A stretch of 64,000 nt of DNA, taken from positions 806,001-870,000 of the forward strand of contig NZ_CP126994.1 of NCBI RefSeq assembly GCF_030252425.1, written 5' to 3'. Below are positions 8,613 through 17,353 of the stretch, piece by piece. The notes under the pieces are model-generated. The model saw only the letters and a list, made by a program, of their open reading frames with translations. It searched no databases and had not been told where the DNA came from. Origin of the DNA: Acidisoma sp. PAMC 29798 (lineage in GTDB: Bacteria > Pseudomonadota > Alphaproteobacteria > Acetobacterales > Acetobacteraceae). The translations under genes were made by a program, and so were the position numbers. Within the stretch, counting starts at the first letter, position 1. Each line of letters starts with the position of its first letter.

Positions 8613-10642
8613 CACGCAGCCCCTCCCACACGCATGACGATATTGGCCCAGCGATCGACCGTCATGGTCGCGCCAGGCGGCAGCACAGTTGTCGAATCAA
8701 GCTGGTCGATGATCGCGGGGCCGCTCAGGGTGGCCCCAGCGGGCAAATCCGGCCGCCAATAGACGGGCGTGTCATGCGCCGCGCTGCCGCCAAAATAGAC
8801 CGGGCGACGGCTGATCGGGGTCGGCGCGACGCCTGTGGGCTCGCTGCTTTTCAGTTCCACCTTCGGCACCACGCCGATGGCCTTGAGGTTGAGGCGAAAC
8901 AGGGTCACCGGCGCATCATCGCGCCGGAAGTTATATTCGCGCTCATGCTGCTCATGAAAGGACCTCACGAGATCACCGATATCAGTAATCTCCGCGCCGA
9001 CCGAAACGGCGAGGGATCGCCATTGGCCTTGATACATCATGTCGATGCTGCGTTGCATGAGCATATCGGCGATGGCGACTCCCTCATGCAGCAGCCTGTC
9101 TGCGGCCGTCGCCTCAAGCGCCGCGAACCGCGCCTGCAGGGCTGCCGGATCGACCTCGGAAGCCGGCATCATATAGCTCTCGGCGAGGTCATGCTGCAGA
9201 TCCACCAGCAAGCACCCGAGGGCGGAGGTGATGCCCGGATTGGGCGGCACGATGACGACGGGAATGGACAATTCGCGCGCGAGTTCGGCGCCATGCAAGG
9301 CCCCGGCCCCGCCAAACGCAACGAGCGCGAATTCGCGCGGATCATAACCACGGCTGATGGAAATCAAGCGCACCGCATCGGCCATATTCGCGTTCGCGAC
9401 ATGGATGATGGCGTCTGCAGCTTCCGGCACCGAGACGCCGAGCTTATCGGCCACGCCGGTGCGCACCGCCGCCTCCGCCAGCATCGGATCGAGCGTGACG
9501 CTGCCACCCGCGAGACCATGGCCGAGACGGCCGAGAACGATATTGGCATCGGTATTCGTCGGCACGGTATTGCCGCCGCCATAACAGGCCGGGCCGGGCC
9601 GTGCGCCCGCTGATTGCGGCCCATTCTTGAGGGCGCCATCCTCGATGCGCGCGAGCGAGCCGCCACCCGCACCGATGGTCAATACCTCAATGCTGGGAAA
9701 CCGGATCGGATAGCCGAATTCGATGCCCCAATCCTTGGTGACGCGGGACTGGCCTTGATAGGCGAGGGAGACGTCACAACTCGTGCCCCCCATGTCGAGG
9801 CCGATGGAATTGGGATAGCCGCAGAGGCCGGCGATATGGCGGCTGGCAATGGCGCCGGCCGCGATGCCGGATCCCGCCAGGCGCGCTGCATAATCACGCA
9901 CAGTCGCGGGTGTCATCACGCCGCCGCCGCTGTGCAGCAAAAGCAAATCGGAGGTATAGCCGCCGTCGCGCAAGCGCTCACTTAAGCGTTGAACATATTC
10001 GCCGACAACCGGGCTCAGCACGGCATTGACCACGGTGGTGGAAAACCGTTCGTGCTCAAAAATCTCAGGCAAAACCTCAGACGAGATCGAAACCGGAATG
10101 CCCGGCAGTTCGCGCAGCAGGATATCCCGCATGGCGCGTTCATTGGCGCCATTGACGAAGGCATTCATGAAACAGACGGCGACGGCCGCCACCCCACGCC
10201 GCCCGAGAATGCGAGCGAGGTCGACTGCCTCCGCTTCGTCGAGCGGTGTCACGACAACGCCGGCGGCGTCGATCCGTTCGGTCACCGGCATGCGGTCACG
10301 CCGGGGCACATAGGGGCGTGCGACATCCTTATAAGCGTCCCAAAGGTCTTCCTTATTGGCGCGACGAATTTCGATGACATCGCGGAATCCACGCGTGCAG
10401 ACCATGGCGATGCGCGGCAGGCGCCGTGTGATCAAGGCATTGGTGGCGACGGTCGTGCCGTGGGAGAGCAATGTCACGTCCACAAGATCGACGCCGGCCG
10501 CGCCGAGACCGTTCATGAAGCCGTCGATCGGATCGGGTGTAGAGGGTGTCTTGGCAACGCGAAGGACACCCGTCTCCTCATCGAGTACGCAGACGTCGGT
10601 GAAGGTTCCGCCGATGTCGATCGCCACGCGCAGGTTGCCCAT
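8612..10642 (-). CDS. hyuA: Hydantoinase A/oxoprolinase family, alpha subunit
   Basis: This is the ATP-dependent subunit of a hydantoinase/oxoprolinase-type enzyme, 676 residues from the ATG at 10642. It begins MGNLRVAIDIGGTFTDVCV, the phosphate-binding motif of the sugar-kinase/actin fold used by HyuA. The second landmark IGLDMGGTSCDVS lies at about residue 285, and FGGAGALHG is further on. Earlier ATGs at 10684 and 10675 exist, but they overlap a palindrome that looks like an operator, and GGAG precedes the 10642 codon, so I prefer the shorter form. It is transcribed away from the GntR regulator. With hyuB it probably opens a cyclic amide or ketone substrate in the cytoplasm. Confidence 0.93.
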   Translation of the reverse strand: MGNLRVAIDIGGTFTDVCVLDEETGVLRVAKTPSTPDPIDGFMNGLGAAGVDLVDVTLLSHGTTVATNALITRRLPRIAMVCTRGFRDVIEIRRANKEDLWDAYKDVARPYVPRRDRMPVTERIDAAGVVVTPLDEAEAVDLARILGRRGVAAVAVCFMNAFVNGANERAMRDILLRELPGIPVSISSEVLPEIFEHERFSTTVVNAVLSPVVGEYVQRLSERLRDGGYTSDLLLLHSGGGVMTPATVRDYAARLAGSGIAAGAIASRHIAGLCGYPNSIGLDMGGTSCDVSLAYQGQSRVTKDWGIEFGYPIRFPSIEVLTIGAGGGSLARIEDGALKNGPQSAGARPGPACYGGGNTVPTNTDANIVLGRLGHGLAGGSVTLDPMLAEAAVRTGVADKLGVSVPEAADAIIHVANANMADAVRLISISRGYDPREFALVAFGGAGALHGAELARELSIPVVIVPPNPGITSALGCLLVDLQHDLAESYMMPASEVDPAALQARFAALEATAADRLLHEGVAIADMLMQRSIDMMYQGQWRSLAVSVGAEITDIGDLVRSFHEQHEREYNFRRDDAPVTLFRLNLKAIGVVPKVELKSSEPTGVAPTPISRRPVYFGGSAAHDTPVYWRPDLPAGATLSGPAIIDQLDSTTVLPPGATMTVDRWANIVMRVGGAA

Positions 10643-10667
10643 CGGTGCCGCTCCGCCGTCCGTTATA

Positions 10668-10678
10668 AGATGCATCAT
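10668..10678. promoter_or_regulatory. Candidate GntR operator, hyuA side
   Basis: The motif AGATGCATCAT lies 26 bases upstream of the chosen hyuA start. Its core GATGCATC is palindromic. The ten bases GATGCATCAT recur exactly at 10788-10797, near the divergent regulator gene. Two copies of a palindrome in a divergent promoter next to a GntR gene suggest autoregulation and control of hyuAB. Confidence 0.45.
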
Positions 10679-10786
10679 GCGCAATTGCCCAAGGAGAGGT
10701 CAATACCCTTCTATTGACGCGCTCAGGCATTATGGCGTGCCGAAATAAGGGGCATGTCGCACGTCTATGCCCATGAATCGTACATT

Positions 10787-10797
10787 TGATGCATCAT
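10787..10797. promoter_or_regulatory. Candidate GntR operator, gntR side
   Basis: TGATGCATCAT contains the perfect ten-base palindrome TGATGCATCA (10787-10796) and shares GATGCATCAT with the copy at 10669-10678. It lies about 80 bases upstream of the GntR regulator start. The spacing between the two copies is 119 bases, which would allow looping by a regulator dimer pair. Confidence 0.45.
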
Positions 10798-10875
10798 ACT
10801 CACCTTTGCTTGTGGAATCCTTGCGCCATCGTCATAGGATGATGGCAGAGCGGTGAGGCGCGCGAGGACCGTAAG

Positions 10876-11589
10876 ATGGAAGAAGCGGCATTCGAGATCA
10901 ATCTGGGGGACAGCATCTATCGGCGCCTGTCCGATAGTTTGGTGCAGGGTGTGCGGCGTCCGGAAGAGCGCCTCAAGATTCGCGATATCGCGGCGCAAAT
11001 GGGAACAAGCGTGACGCCGGTGCGCGATGCGGTGCTGCGATTGGTTCAAGAGCGCGCCCTGTATCTGCGCAGCCCGCGTGACATTCGGGTGCGCTCTGTC
11101 AGCATCGACGAATATCTTGAAGTGCGGGCGATCCGCGTCGAGTTGGAGGGGCATGCCGCCGCCGCTGCGGCCGAACGTGCGACGGAGACTGATATTCGCA
11201 GGCTTGATCGTCTCGTACGGGATAATGCGCGCGCCTTGCGCGCCGGCAATAAGGCCTTGACCACGGACCTGAATCAGAAATTCCATTTTGAGATCGTTCG
11301 CATTGCGAACATGCCGGTGCGCGCAGATATCCTGCGACGCCTTTGGCTCAGCCTCGGGCCATGGATCACCGAGAACTACGCCATGGACTCTCGGGCGATG
11401 ATCGAGTTCCATTACGCGGCGGTGGACGCCATTCGCGCGCGCGACCCGATCGCCGCGCGCGCCGCGCTACGCGATGACCTTGTCATCGGTGGCGGCGTCA
11501 TCATGGACAAGTATTTGCGCGCGGAGGGCGCTAGCGCAAAGCCTGCCGGGCATGGCATGCCGATTGCAACGGTGACTGGGACGAAGTGA
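10876..11589 (+). CDS. GntR family transcriptional regulator (FCD type)
   Basis: The 237-residue product has an N-terminal winged helix (residues about 12-75: YRRLSDSLVQG, ERLKIRDIAAQMG, TPVRDAVLRLVQERAL) and an all-helical C-terminal effector domain of the FCD type with conserved acidic/His positions (VRAIRVELEGHAA, then FHFEIVRIAN at about 135). FCD-type GntR proteins normally bind a small carboxylate or amino-acid-like ligand. It is divergent from hyuAB and stands immediately before the Liv-type importer, so it most likely controls both. Two GATGCATCAT motifs in the gap are candidate binding sites. Confidence 0.92.
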   Translation: MEEAAFEINLGDSIYRRLSDSLVQGVRRPEERLKIRDIAAQMGTSVTPVRDAVLRLVQERALYLRSPRDIRVRSVSIDEYLEVRAIRVELEGHAAAAAAERATETDIRRLDRLVRDNARALRAGNKALTTDLNQKFHFEIVRIANMPVRADILRRLWLSLGPWITENYAMDSRAMIEFHYAAVDAIRARDPIAARAALRDDLVIGGGVIMDKYLRAEGASAKPAGHGMPIATVTGTK

Positions 11590-11653
11590 GCCGGCCGCGG
11601 GTGTTTCGATCGCGGAGGACGGCTCTCCAAGCGGAAACAGGCAGGAGGTTTGC

Positions 11654-12877
11654 GTGAGGTTTCGAATCGGTTTGTTGGGCGCGCTTGCGGGTGTCGTCTC
11701 CTCTGCGGCCGTGATGGCCGGACTATCCAGTCCGGCACGCGCGGCGGGTGACGACATCGTCGTCGGCTTCGCCGTGGCTCTGTCGGGCGGCATGAACGCC
11801 TATGACGGCGAAGCCACCAAAATGGCGCAGCTCTGGATCGACCAGACCAATGCCAAGGGCGGCTTGCTCGGTAAGCAGATCAAGTCCGTTTACGCAGACA
11901 CCAAAAGCGACCGCGTTGAAGGCGCGCGCGCCGGCCAGAACGTCCTGTCGCAGGGCGCGAAGCTGGTTTTCGTGACGGCCGACTATGATTACGGCGCGCC
12001 TGCCGCCCTGCAGGCGCAGAAGGCGGGCATGATGTCGGTCTTCCTGGGCGCTTCCGATCCCAAGGCCGGGGTCATCGGCGTCGGGCCCTATTCCTTCAGT
12101 GCCGAAAAGGCCGCGCAGCTCGAAGGCGCGACCGTGGCCGAATGGGGCTACGAGAAGATGGGCTATCGCAATGCCTATGTGCTTGACGACACAGCCATCG
12201 AATATGACAAATCAACCTGCGCGGGCTTCAACTGGGCCTTCCCCAAGGAAGGCGGCACCATCGTCGGCAGCGACACCTTCAAGAACGATGATCCTTCCAT
12301 CAGCTCGCAGGTCACGCGGATCGCCAATGCCATTCGCGAAAAGAAAGTGGATGCGCTGATGCTGTGTACCTACCAGCCCGGTGGATCCAGCGCCGTGCGC
12401 CAGTTGCGTGATGGTGGCATCAAAATTCCGATCCTGAACGGCTCTTCCATGGACGGTACCTATTGGATCAACTCGGTGCCGGGCCTGAAGGACTTCTATG
12501 TGCCGGTGCAGGCCGTAGTGTCGGGTGACCCGCTGGCCTCCGTGCAGGCGCTGACCACGGAATATACGGCGAAATACGGCAAGCCGCCGAGCACGCAATA
12601 TGCCTATCCGATCTATGCCTGGTTGCAGCTCTGGGGCAAGGCGGTGACGGCGGCCGGCACCACGGATGCGAAACCTGTTGTCGCCATCATGCAGAAATAC
12701 ACCAATGAGCCGACGGCCCTGGGTCCCCGCAGCTTCACGCCGCGCATGCATATCCAGACCGACATCCCGCTCACCATCGTCGATATCGCCGATGGCAAGC
12801 AGACCGCCATTACCCAATGGCGCATCAAGGAGCCGATCCCGGTGGCCGTGCTCTATCGCTTGAAGAAAGCGTCTTAA
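11654..12877 (+). CDS. Branched-chain amino acid-type ABC binding protein
   Basis: This is the periplasmic substrate-binding protein of a Liv-type importer, 407 residues. It starts at a GTG with AGGAGG eight bases upstream. A signal peptide covers about residues 1-31 (MRFRIGLLGALAG, cleaved after a PARA-type site). The mature part begins DDIVVGFAVALSGGM, as in type I periplasmic binding proteins of the LivK/amide-binding class. It leads a five-gene transport operon (binding protein, two ATPases, two permeases). The context of hyuAB, aminotransferases and formamidase suggests that the ligand is an amide or amino-acid derivative rather than leucine itself. Confidence 0.93.
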   Translation: MRFRIGLLGALAGVVSSAAVMAGLSSPARAAGDDIVVGFAVALSGGMNAYDGEATKMAQLWIDQTNAKGGLLGKQIKSVYADTKSDRVEGARAGQNVLSQGAKLVFVTADYDYGAPAALQAQKAGMMSVFLGASDPKAGVIGVGPYSFSAEKAAQLEGATVAEWGYEKMGYRNAYVLDDTAIEYDKSTCAGFNWAFPKEGGTIVGSDTFKNDDPSISSQVTRIANAIREKKVDALMLCTYQPGGSSAVRQLRDGGIKIPILNGSSMDGTYWINSVPGLKDFYVPVQAVVSGDPLASVQALTTEYTAKYGKPPSTQYAYPIYAWLQLWGKAVTAAGTTDAKPVVAIMQKYTNEPTALGPRSFTPRMHIQTDIPLTIVDIADGKQTAITQWRIKEPIPVAVLYRLKKAS

Positions 12878-12891
12878 CGGAAGAGACGTTG

Positions 12892-13668
12892 ATGGAAACA
12901 GGCGAAAGCCTTCTCTCCGACCGTCCGGGGTCGCTCGCGCAACCTCAGGCGGCGGAATTGACGGCGGAGAAGGTGGTGGTTCGTTTCGGCGGACTGGCTG
13001 CCATCTCCGACGTGAGCCTTACCGTGCAACGCGGTGAGGTTTTCGGGTTGATCGGCCCGAACGGTGCGGGCAAAACCACCTTGGTCAATTGCCTGACGGG
13101 CTTTCAGGCGCCGACCAGTGGTCGCATCATGCTCGGCGGCGAGCCGACGGCAGGGTGGTCGCCCGACAAGTTCCGCAAGCAGGGCGTTGCGCGCACCTTC
13201 CAGGCAGGCCGTTTGTTTCGTGACATGACGGTGCTGGAGAATGTGGAAGTCACGGCAGTCGGTCTCGGTCTCGGTCGTCGTGCCGCCATCGCGCGCGCCA
13301 TGGCCATGCTGGATTGGGTGGGGCTCGCCGCGCAGGCGAATCGCGTCGCCGGCACGCTCGCCTATACCGATGAGCGGCGCGTCGGCATCGCCCGCGCCTT
13401 GATGCTCAGCCCCGCCTTCATCCTGCTGGACGAGCCCGCCGCCGGCATGTCTGATGCCGAATGCGAGGACCTCGTCGAATGGGTGGCGACGATCCCCAAG
13501 CGGTTCGATTGCGGCGTCTTATTGATCGAGCATAATATGCGCGTCATCATGAGTGTCTGTGACCGCATTCACGTGCTGGATGGCGGGCGCAGCCTCGCCG
13601 AAGGCACGCCCGTCGAAATTCAGGATAATCCCGCGGTGATGGCCGCCTATCTCGGGATGGAACCATGA
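12892..13668 (+). CDS. livG: Liv-type ABC transporter ATPase (LivG-like)
   Basis: The 258-residue ATPase starts at the ATG at 12892, 15 bases after the binding-protein gene; the frame upstream overlaps that gene and is not family-like. Walker A GPNGAGKTT is at residues 62-70, and the FRKQGVARTFQ segment typical of LivG follows at about residue 97. The D-loop/Walker B ILLDEPAAGM is present. The signature region reads LAYTDERRVGIARALM rather than the usual LSYGQQRRLEIARAL, so the ABC signature motif is altered. It pairs with the LivF-like ATPase, which overlaps it by four bases. Confidence 0.93.
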   Translation: METGESLLSDRPGSLAQPQAAELTAEKVVVRFGGLAAISDVSLTVQRGEVFGLIGPNGAGKTTLVNCLTGFQAPTSGRIMLGGEPTAGWSPDKFRKQGVARTFQAGRLFRDMTVLENVEVTAVGLGLGRRAAIARAMAMLDWVGLAAQANRVAGTLAYTDERRVGIARALMLSPAFILLDEPAAGMSDAECEDLVEWVATIPKRFDCGVLLIEHNMRVIMSVCDRIHVLDGGRSLAEGTPVEIQDNPAVMAAYLGMEP

Positions 13669-14414
13669 CGGCAATGCTTGAACTCTCGGGCGTAGAAGTG
13701 CGCTACGGGCGCCTCGTTGCCTTGCGTGGCCTGACGATGGAGGTGCATCAGGGCGAGGTCGTGTGCCTGATCGGGCCGAACGGCGCCGGCAAATCCACCA
13801 CGATGGCCGCGATTGCAGGCGGCGTGCCGCGCCATGCCGGCTCGATCAAATTCGAGGGCGTGGAAATGCCGTCGCGCAAGCCGGAGCGTATTGCGCGCCT
13901 CGGCCTGTCGCTGGTGCCGGAGGGTCGGCATGTTTTTGGCACGCTGACGGTGGAGGAAAACCTTCGGGTCGGGGGCTATCTCCGTAAAACGACGCGCGAA
14001 GGCGCCGAGGCTTTGGAACGCGTGGCCGGATATTTTCCGCGCTTGAAGGAGCGTTGGAAGTCGCCGGCCGCGCGGCTATCCGGTGGCGAGCAGCAGATGC
14101 TGTCGATCGGGCGTGCCTTGATGACAGGTCCACGCTTGGTGATGGTCGATGAGCCGTCCCTCGGCCTGGCGCCGTTGATCGTCGATGCCGTCTACGACAT
14201 CCTGTTGGAACTGCGTGCGCGGGAAGGACTGACGCTGCTGATCAACGAGCAGAGTTCGCATCGCATCCTGCGCTTCGCCGACCGCATCTATGTCATTCGC
14301 AACGGCGGCATTCAGCTTCACGGCACGGCGGACGCGTTGCGGGATGGGGAGGCGATCAAGGCGGCCTATTTCGGCTTCAGCGCCGCCAAGACCGAGACTG
14401 GGGTGGCGGCATGA
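13665..14414 (+). CDS. livF: Liv-type ABC transporter ATPase (LivF-like)
   Basis: The 249-residue second ATPase of the importer overlaps livG by ATGA. Walker A GPNGAGKST lies at residues 37-45, the signature LSGGEQQMLSIGRALM at about 140, and Walker B VMVDEPSLGLAP next. This signature is intact, in contrast to the altered one in the LivG-like partner, so the heterodimer may have one canonical and one degenerate site. Its stop overlaps the start of livH by four bases. Confidence 0.95.
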   Translation: MTAMLELSGVEVRYGRLVALRGLTMEVHQGEVVCLIGPNGAGKSTTMAAIAGGVPRHAGSIKFEGVEMPSRKPERIARLGLSLVPEGRHVFGTLTVEENLRVGGYLRKTTREGAEALERVAGYFPRLKERWKSPAARLSGGEQQMLSIGRALMTGPRLVMVDEPSLGLAPLIVDAVYDILLELRAREGLTLLINEQSSHRILRFADRIYVIRNGGIQLHGTADALRDGEAIKAAYFGFSAAKTETGVAA

Positions 14415-15325
14415 TCAATTTCCTCCAGAACGCGATTGATGCGCTCAGCCTTGGCAGCCTCTATGCCCTGGTCGCGCTGGGCATCGGCTTGCTGTTCGGC
14501 ATTCTGCGGCTGGTCAATTTCGCGCATGGCGATTTCATCACCATCGGTGCCTATTCGCTGATCCTGCCCTCGACCAATGTCGTCGCCACCATGCTGATCG
14601 GCTCCTGGCATTGGGAGCTGCTGATTCCGGTGGTTTGCGCCATCGTTGTGGTGGTTGCGCTGGCGACGGATGCGCTGGTCTTCCGGCCGCTGCGACGCAG
14701 CACCGCCCCCACTTTGATGATCGCCTCCTTCGCCGTCAGCTACGTCATTCAGAATGGCGTGCTGATGATGTATGGCGCGCGCCCGAAGGCGGTGAATCTG
14801 TGGTCGGCCTTGACGACGCAAATCACCATCGGCGGCTTGCGCGAGCCGGTGCTGCAAGTGGTCACCATTGCCACGACCGTGGCCCTCATGGTCGGATTGT
14901 CGCTCTTCCTGAGGCACGCGCGCTGGGGCGTGCAGATGCGCGCGGCGGCAGAAGATTTCCGCATGGCGCAATACCTTGGCGTGCGCGGCAACTTCGTCAT
15001 CGGCCTTGCCTTCGCGGTCAGCGGCATCCTGGCCGCCGCCGTGTCGCTGCTGTTCCTGGCCCAGACCGGGGCGCTGAGCAATGTGATGGGCGTGCCACTG
15101 GCCTTGTTCGCCTTTGTGGCCGTGGTCGTGGGCGGTATGGGCAGCCTGCCTGGCGCTGTCGTCGGCGGCTTCCTGGTGGGCATCGTCACGACCATGCTGC
15201 AAGCCTATCTGCCGCCCGATCTGCGGGTCTTCCGCGATGCCTTTACCTTCACCTTCGTCATCATCGTGCTTCTGGTGCGGCCGGCCGGGCTGATCCCGTC
15301 TCGCTCCATCGTCGAGCGCGTGTAG
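14411..15325 (+). CDS. livH: Liv-type ABC transporter permease (LivH-like)
   Basis: The 304-residue inner-membrane permease has about eight hydrophobic segments. The family landmark LVNFAHGDFITIGAYS is at about residue 35, and GGMGSLPGAVVGGFLVG near residue 240 is the cytoplasmic loop that contacts the ATPases. It overlaps livF by ATGA and is followed after 8 bases by livM. It forms the translocation channel with LivM. Confidence 0.95.
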   Translation: MINFLQNAIDALSLGSLYALVALGIGLLFGILRLVNFAHGDFITIGAYSLILPSTNVVATMLIGSWHWELLIPVVCAIVVVVALATDALVFRPLRRSTAPTLMIASFAVSYVIQNGVLMMYGARPKAVNLWSALTTQITIGGLREPVLQVVTIATTVALMVGLSLFLRHARWGVQMRAAAEDFRMAQYLGVRGNFVIGLAFAVSGILAAAVSLLFLAQTGALSNVMGVPLALFAFVAVVVGGMGSLPGAVVGGFLVGIVTTMLQAYLPPDLRVFRDAFTFTFVIIVLLVRPAGLIPSRSIVERV

Positions 15326-15333
15326 GGCTGCCG

Positions 15334-16401
15334 ATGTCTCTTCAAGTATCCTGGCGCGGCCTCATCACCCCGTTGCTGCTGATCGCGGGCGTGGCGGTCG
15401 TCACCTTTCTCGGCGTGCTCGGCGGCGATCAAGTGCAGACCTCGCTCGTCGAAATGTTGATCCGCATGGTCGTCGTCGTCGGAATCTGGGTCTTCGTCGG
15501 CAATTCTGGCATCATATCCTTCGGCCATGTCGGTTTCATGTGCGTCGGCGCCTATGCCGCGGCCTGGGCGACCGTCGATCCGAATTGGAAGAGCATCATG
15601 CTCACCGGATTGCCGGATTGGTTGCAGAATGGCCAATACCCGTTTCCCTTCGCCGTCATCGGCGGCGCGGTGCTGGCCGCCGTGGTGGCGCTTCTGCTCG
15701 GTGCTGCCATCATGCGGCTGTCCGGCATTGCGGCCTCAATCGCGACCTTCGCATTCCTGATGATCGTCAACAGCGTCTATTCCAATTGGGATTCCGTCAC
15801 CGGCGGCACCAGCTCCATCATCGGCATCCCGACGGTTGTCGGCCCATGGGTCGCCTTCGGTTTCGCGGCCGGCGCCATTCTGCTCGCTTATGCCTTCAAG
15901 GTCTCGCGCTACGGCTTGATGCTGCGCGCCTCGCGGGAGGATGAGGTCGCGGCCAAGGCCTCGGCCATCAACATCGTGCGCGTAAGGCTGGTGGCTTTCG
16001 TCATCAGCGCCGCCATCGTCGGTCTTGGCGGTGCGCTCTGGGCGCATTTCCTCGGGGTGCTGACCGCCGACAGCTTCTACCTCAGCCTGTGCTTCATCAC
16101 CCTGGCGATGCTGGTCGTGGGCGGCCTCGGCAGCCTGAGCGGCGCCGTGCTCGGCGTCATCGTCGTGACCATCGTGGTCGAAGTGCTGCGCACGCTGGAG
16201 GGCGGGGTCACCCTGGGCAAGACCATGATCTCCCTGCCGCCGGGCAGCCAGGAAATCGGCCTCGGCATCGTGCTGGCGCTGATCATGATCTTCCGCCCCA
16301 CCGGGCTCACGCGCGGGCAGGAAGTGCAGTGGCCGAAGCGTTGGTCACGCCCGGCCGCACCATCGGTTGAGGCGGCAACGGCGCCGTCATTGGGAGAGTG
16401 A
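15334..16401 (+). CDS. livM: Liv-type ABC transporter permease (LivM-like)
   Basis: The 355-residue permease starts at the ATG at 15334. The frame is open far upstream only because it is an out-of-frame shadow of livH. Landmarks are GIISFGHVGFMCVGAYAAAW near residue 60 and GGLGSLSGAVLGVIVV near 265. Hydrophobic segments cover most of the protein. It completes the five-part importer. Its stop lies 3 bases before the aminotransferase start, so transport and metabolism genes appear to be on one transcript. Confidence 0.94.
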   Translation: MSLQVSWRGLITPLLLIAGVAVVTFLGVLGGDQVQTSLVEMLIRMVVVVGIWVFVGNSGIISFGHVGFMCVGAYAAAWATVDPNWKSIMLTGLPDWLQNGQYPFPFAVIGGAVLAAVVALLLGAAIMRLSGIAASIATFAFLMIVNSVYSNWDSVTGGTSSIIGIPTVVGPWVAFGFAAGAILLAYAFKVSRYGLMLRASREDEVAAKASAINIVRVRLVAFVISAAIVGLGGALWAHFLGVLTADSFYLSLCFITLAMLVVGGLGSLSGAVLGVIVVTIVVEVLRTLEGGVTLGKTMISLPPGSQEIGLGIVLALIMIFRPTGLTRGQEVQWPKRWSRPAAPSVEAATAPSLGE

Positions 16402-16403
16402 CG

Positions 16404-17309
16404 ATGCCCGATTACAGCGTCGGCGCCGCCTATATGGACGGTCGCTACATGCCGGTGGGCGAAGCGAGCGTGCCGATCCTGGACTGGGGCTACCGCCGCT
16501 CGGACGTGACCTATGACGTCGTCGGCGTATGGGACGGCGCCTTCTTCCGCCTCGACGATCACATCGCCCGGTTCCGCGCGTCGATGACGACGTTGCGTCT
16601 GCATCCCGAGGAATCGGATGCGGATTTGCGCGAGATCCTGATGCAGGTGGTGCGGCTATCCGGCCTGCGCGAAGCCTATGTGGCGATGGATTGCCTGCGT
16701 GGGCGCCCAAAGCCGGGCCTGAAGCCGCATCCCGCCAATTGCCGCAATCGCCTGACGGCCTATGCCATTCCTTGGGTCTGGGTGGTGTCACCCGAGGTGC
16801 AGGCGCGCGGCGCGCATCTCATCGTGGCCCAGACGCCGCGCATACCGGAGGAGTCCATCGATCCCCGCGTCAAGAATTTCCACTGGGGCGATCTGACCCG
16901 TGCGCTGTTCGAGGCGCATGACGCGGGCGCCGACAATGCGGTGCTGCTCGATGCCGCCGGGCTGGTGACCGAAGGCCCTGGCTTCAACGTCTTCGCCGTG
17001 CGGAATGGCACTGTCATCACGCCCGATCGCGGTGGGCTCGAGGGGATCACGCGCCGCTCCGTCATCGAATTGTGCGATGAACTTGGCTTGCCCTGTGAGG
17101 TCAGGCCGCTGCCGGTGGCCGAGTTTCGCGACGCGGACGAGGTTTTCCTCGCGACCACGGCTGGCGGCATCATGCCGGCCGCGCGCCTCGACGGGCGGAT
17201 CATGGGCAATGACCGGCCGGGCCCGATTTCGGCGCAGCTTCGCGCGCGCTATTGGGACCGCCGCGCCGAGGGCTGGCACGCGACCAAGATCGATTACGCG
17301 GAGAGGTAG
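16404..17309 (+). CDS. Class IV aminotransferase (BCAT/D-amino acid type)
   Basis: The 301-residue PLP enzyme is of fold type IV. The ATG at 16404 has GGGAGAG six bases upstream; a GTG at 16398 overlapping the livM stop is the alternative. Landmarks are the N-terminal VPILDWGYRRSDVTYDVVGV, the region VKNFHWGDLTRALFEA (with the likely PLP lysine near residue 155) and EGPGFNVFAV, the cofactor phosphate-binding stretch. The family transaminates branched-chain, D-amino or related acids. Placement inside the importer operon suggests it acts on the imported compound or a product of it. Confidence 0.9.
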   Translation: MPDYSVGAAYMDGRYMPVGEASVPILDWGYRRSDVTYDVVGVWDGAFFRLDDHIARFRASMTTLRLHPEESDADLREILMQVVRLSGLREAYVAMDCLRGRPKPGLKPHPANCRNRLTAYAIPWVWVVSPEVQARGAHLIVAQTPRIPEESIDPRVKNFHWGDLTRALFEAHDAGADNAVLLDAAGLVTEGPGFNVFAVRNGTVITPDRGGLEGITRRSVIELCDELGLPCEVRPLPVAEFRDADEVFLATTAGGIMPAARLDGRIMGNDRPGPISAQLRARYWDRRAEGWHATKIDYAER

Positions 17310-17353
17310 GGCGGAAACGCGCAGCCTATTCCGCCAAAGGGGAGGCGAAAACA

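Noticed and set aside
10643-10684. Longer hyuA start
   Set aside because: It would place the GATGCATCAT motif inside the coding region and adds non-conserved residues; the 10642 ATG fits the family start and has GGAG upstream.
14611-15333. Upstream extension of the livM frame
   Set aside because: This part is an out-of-frame reading of livH; LivM starts at 15334 with the proper N-terminus.
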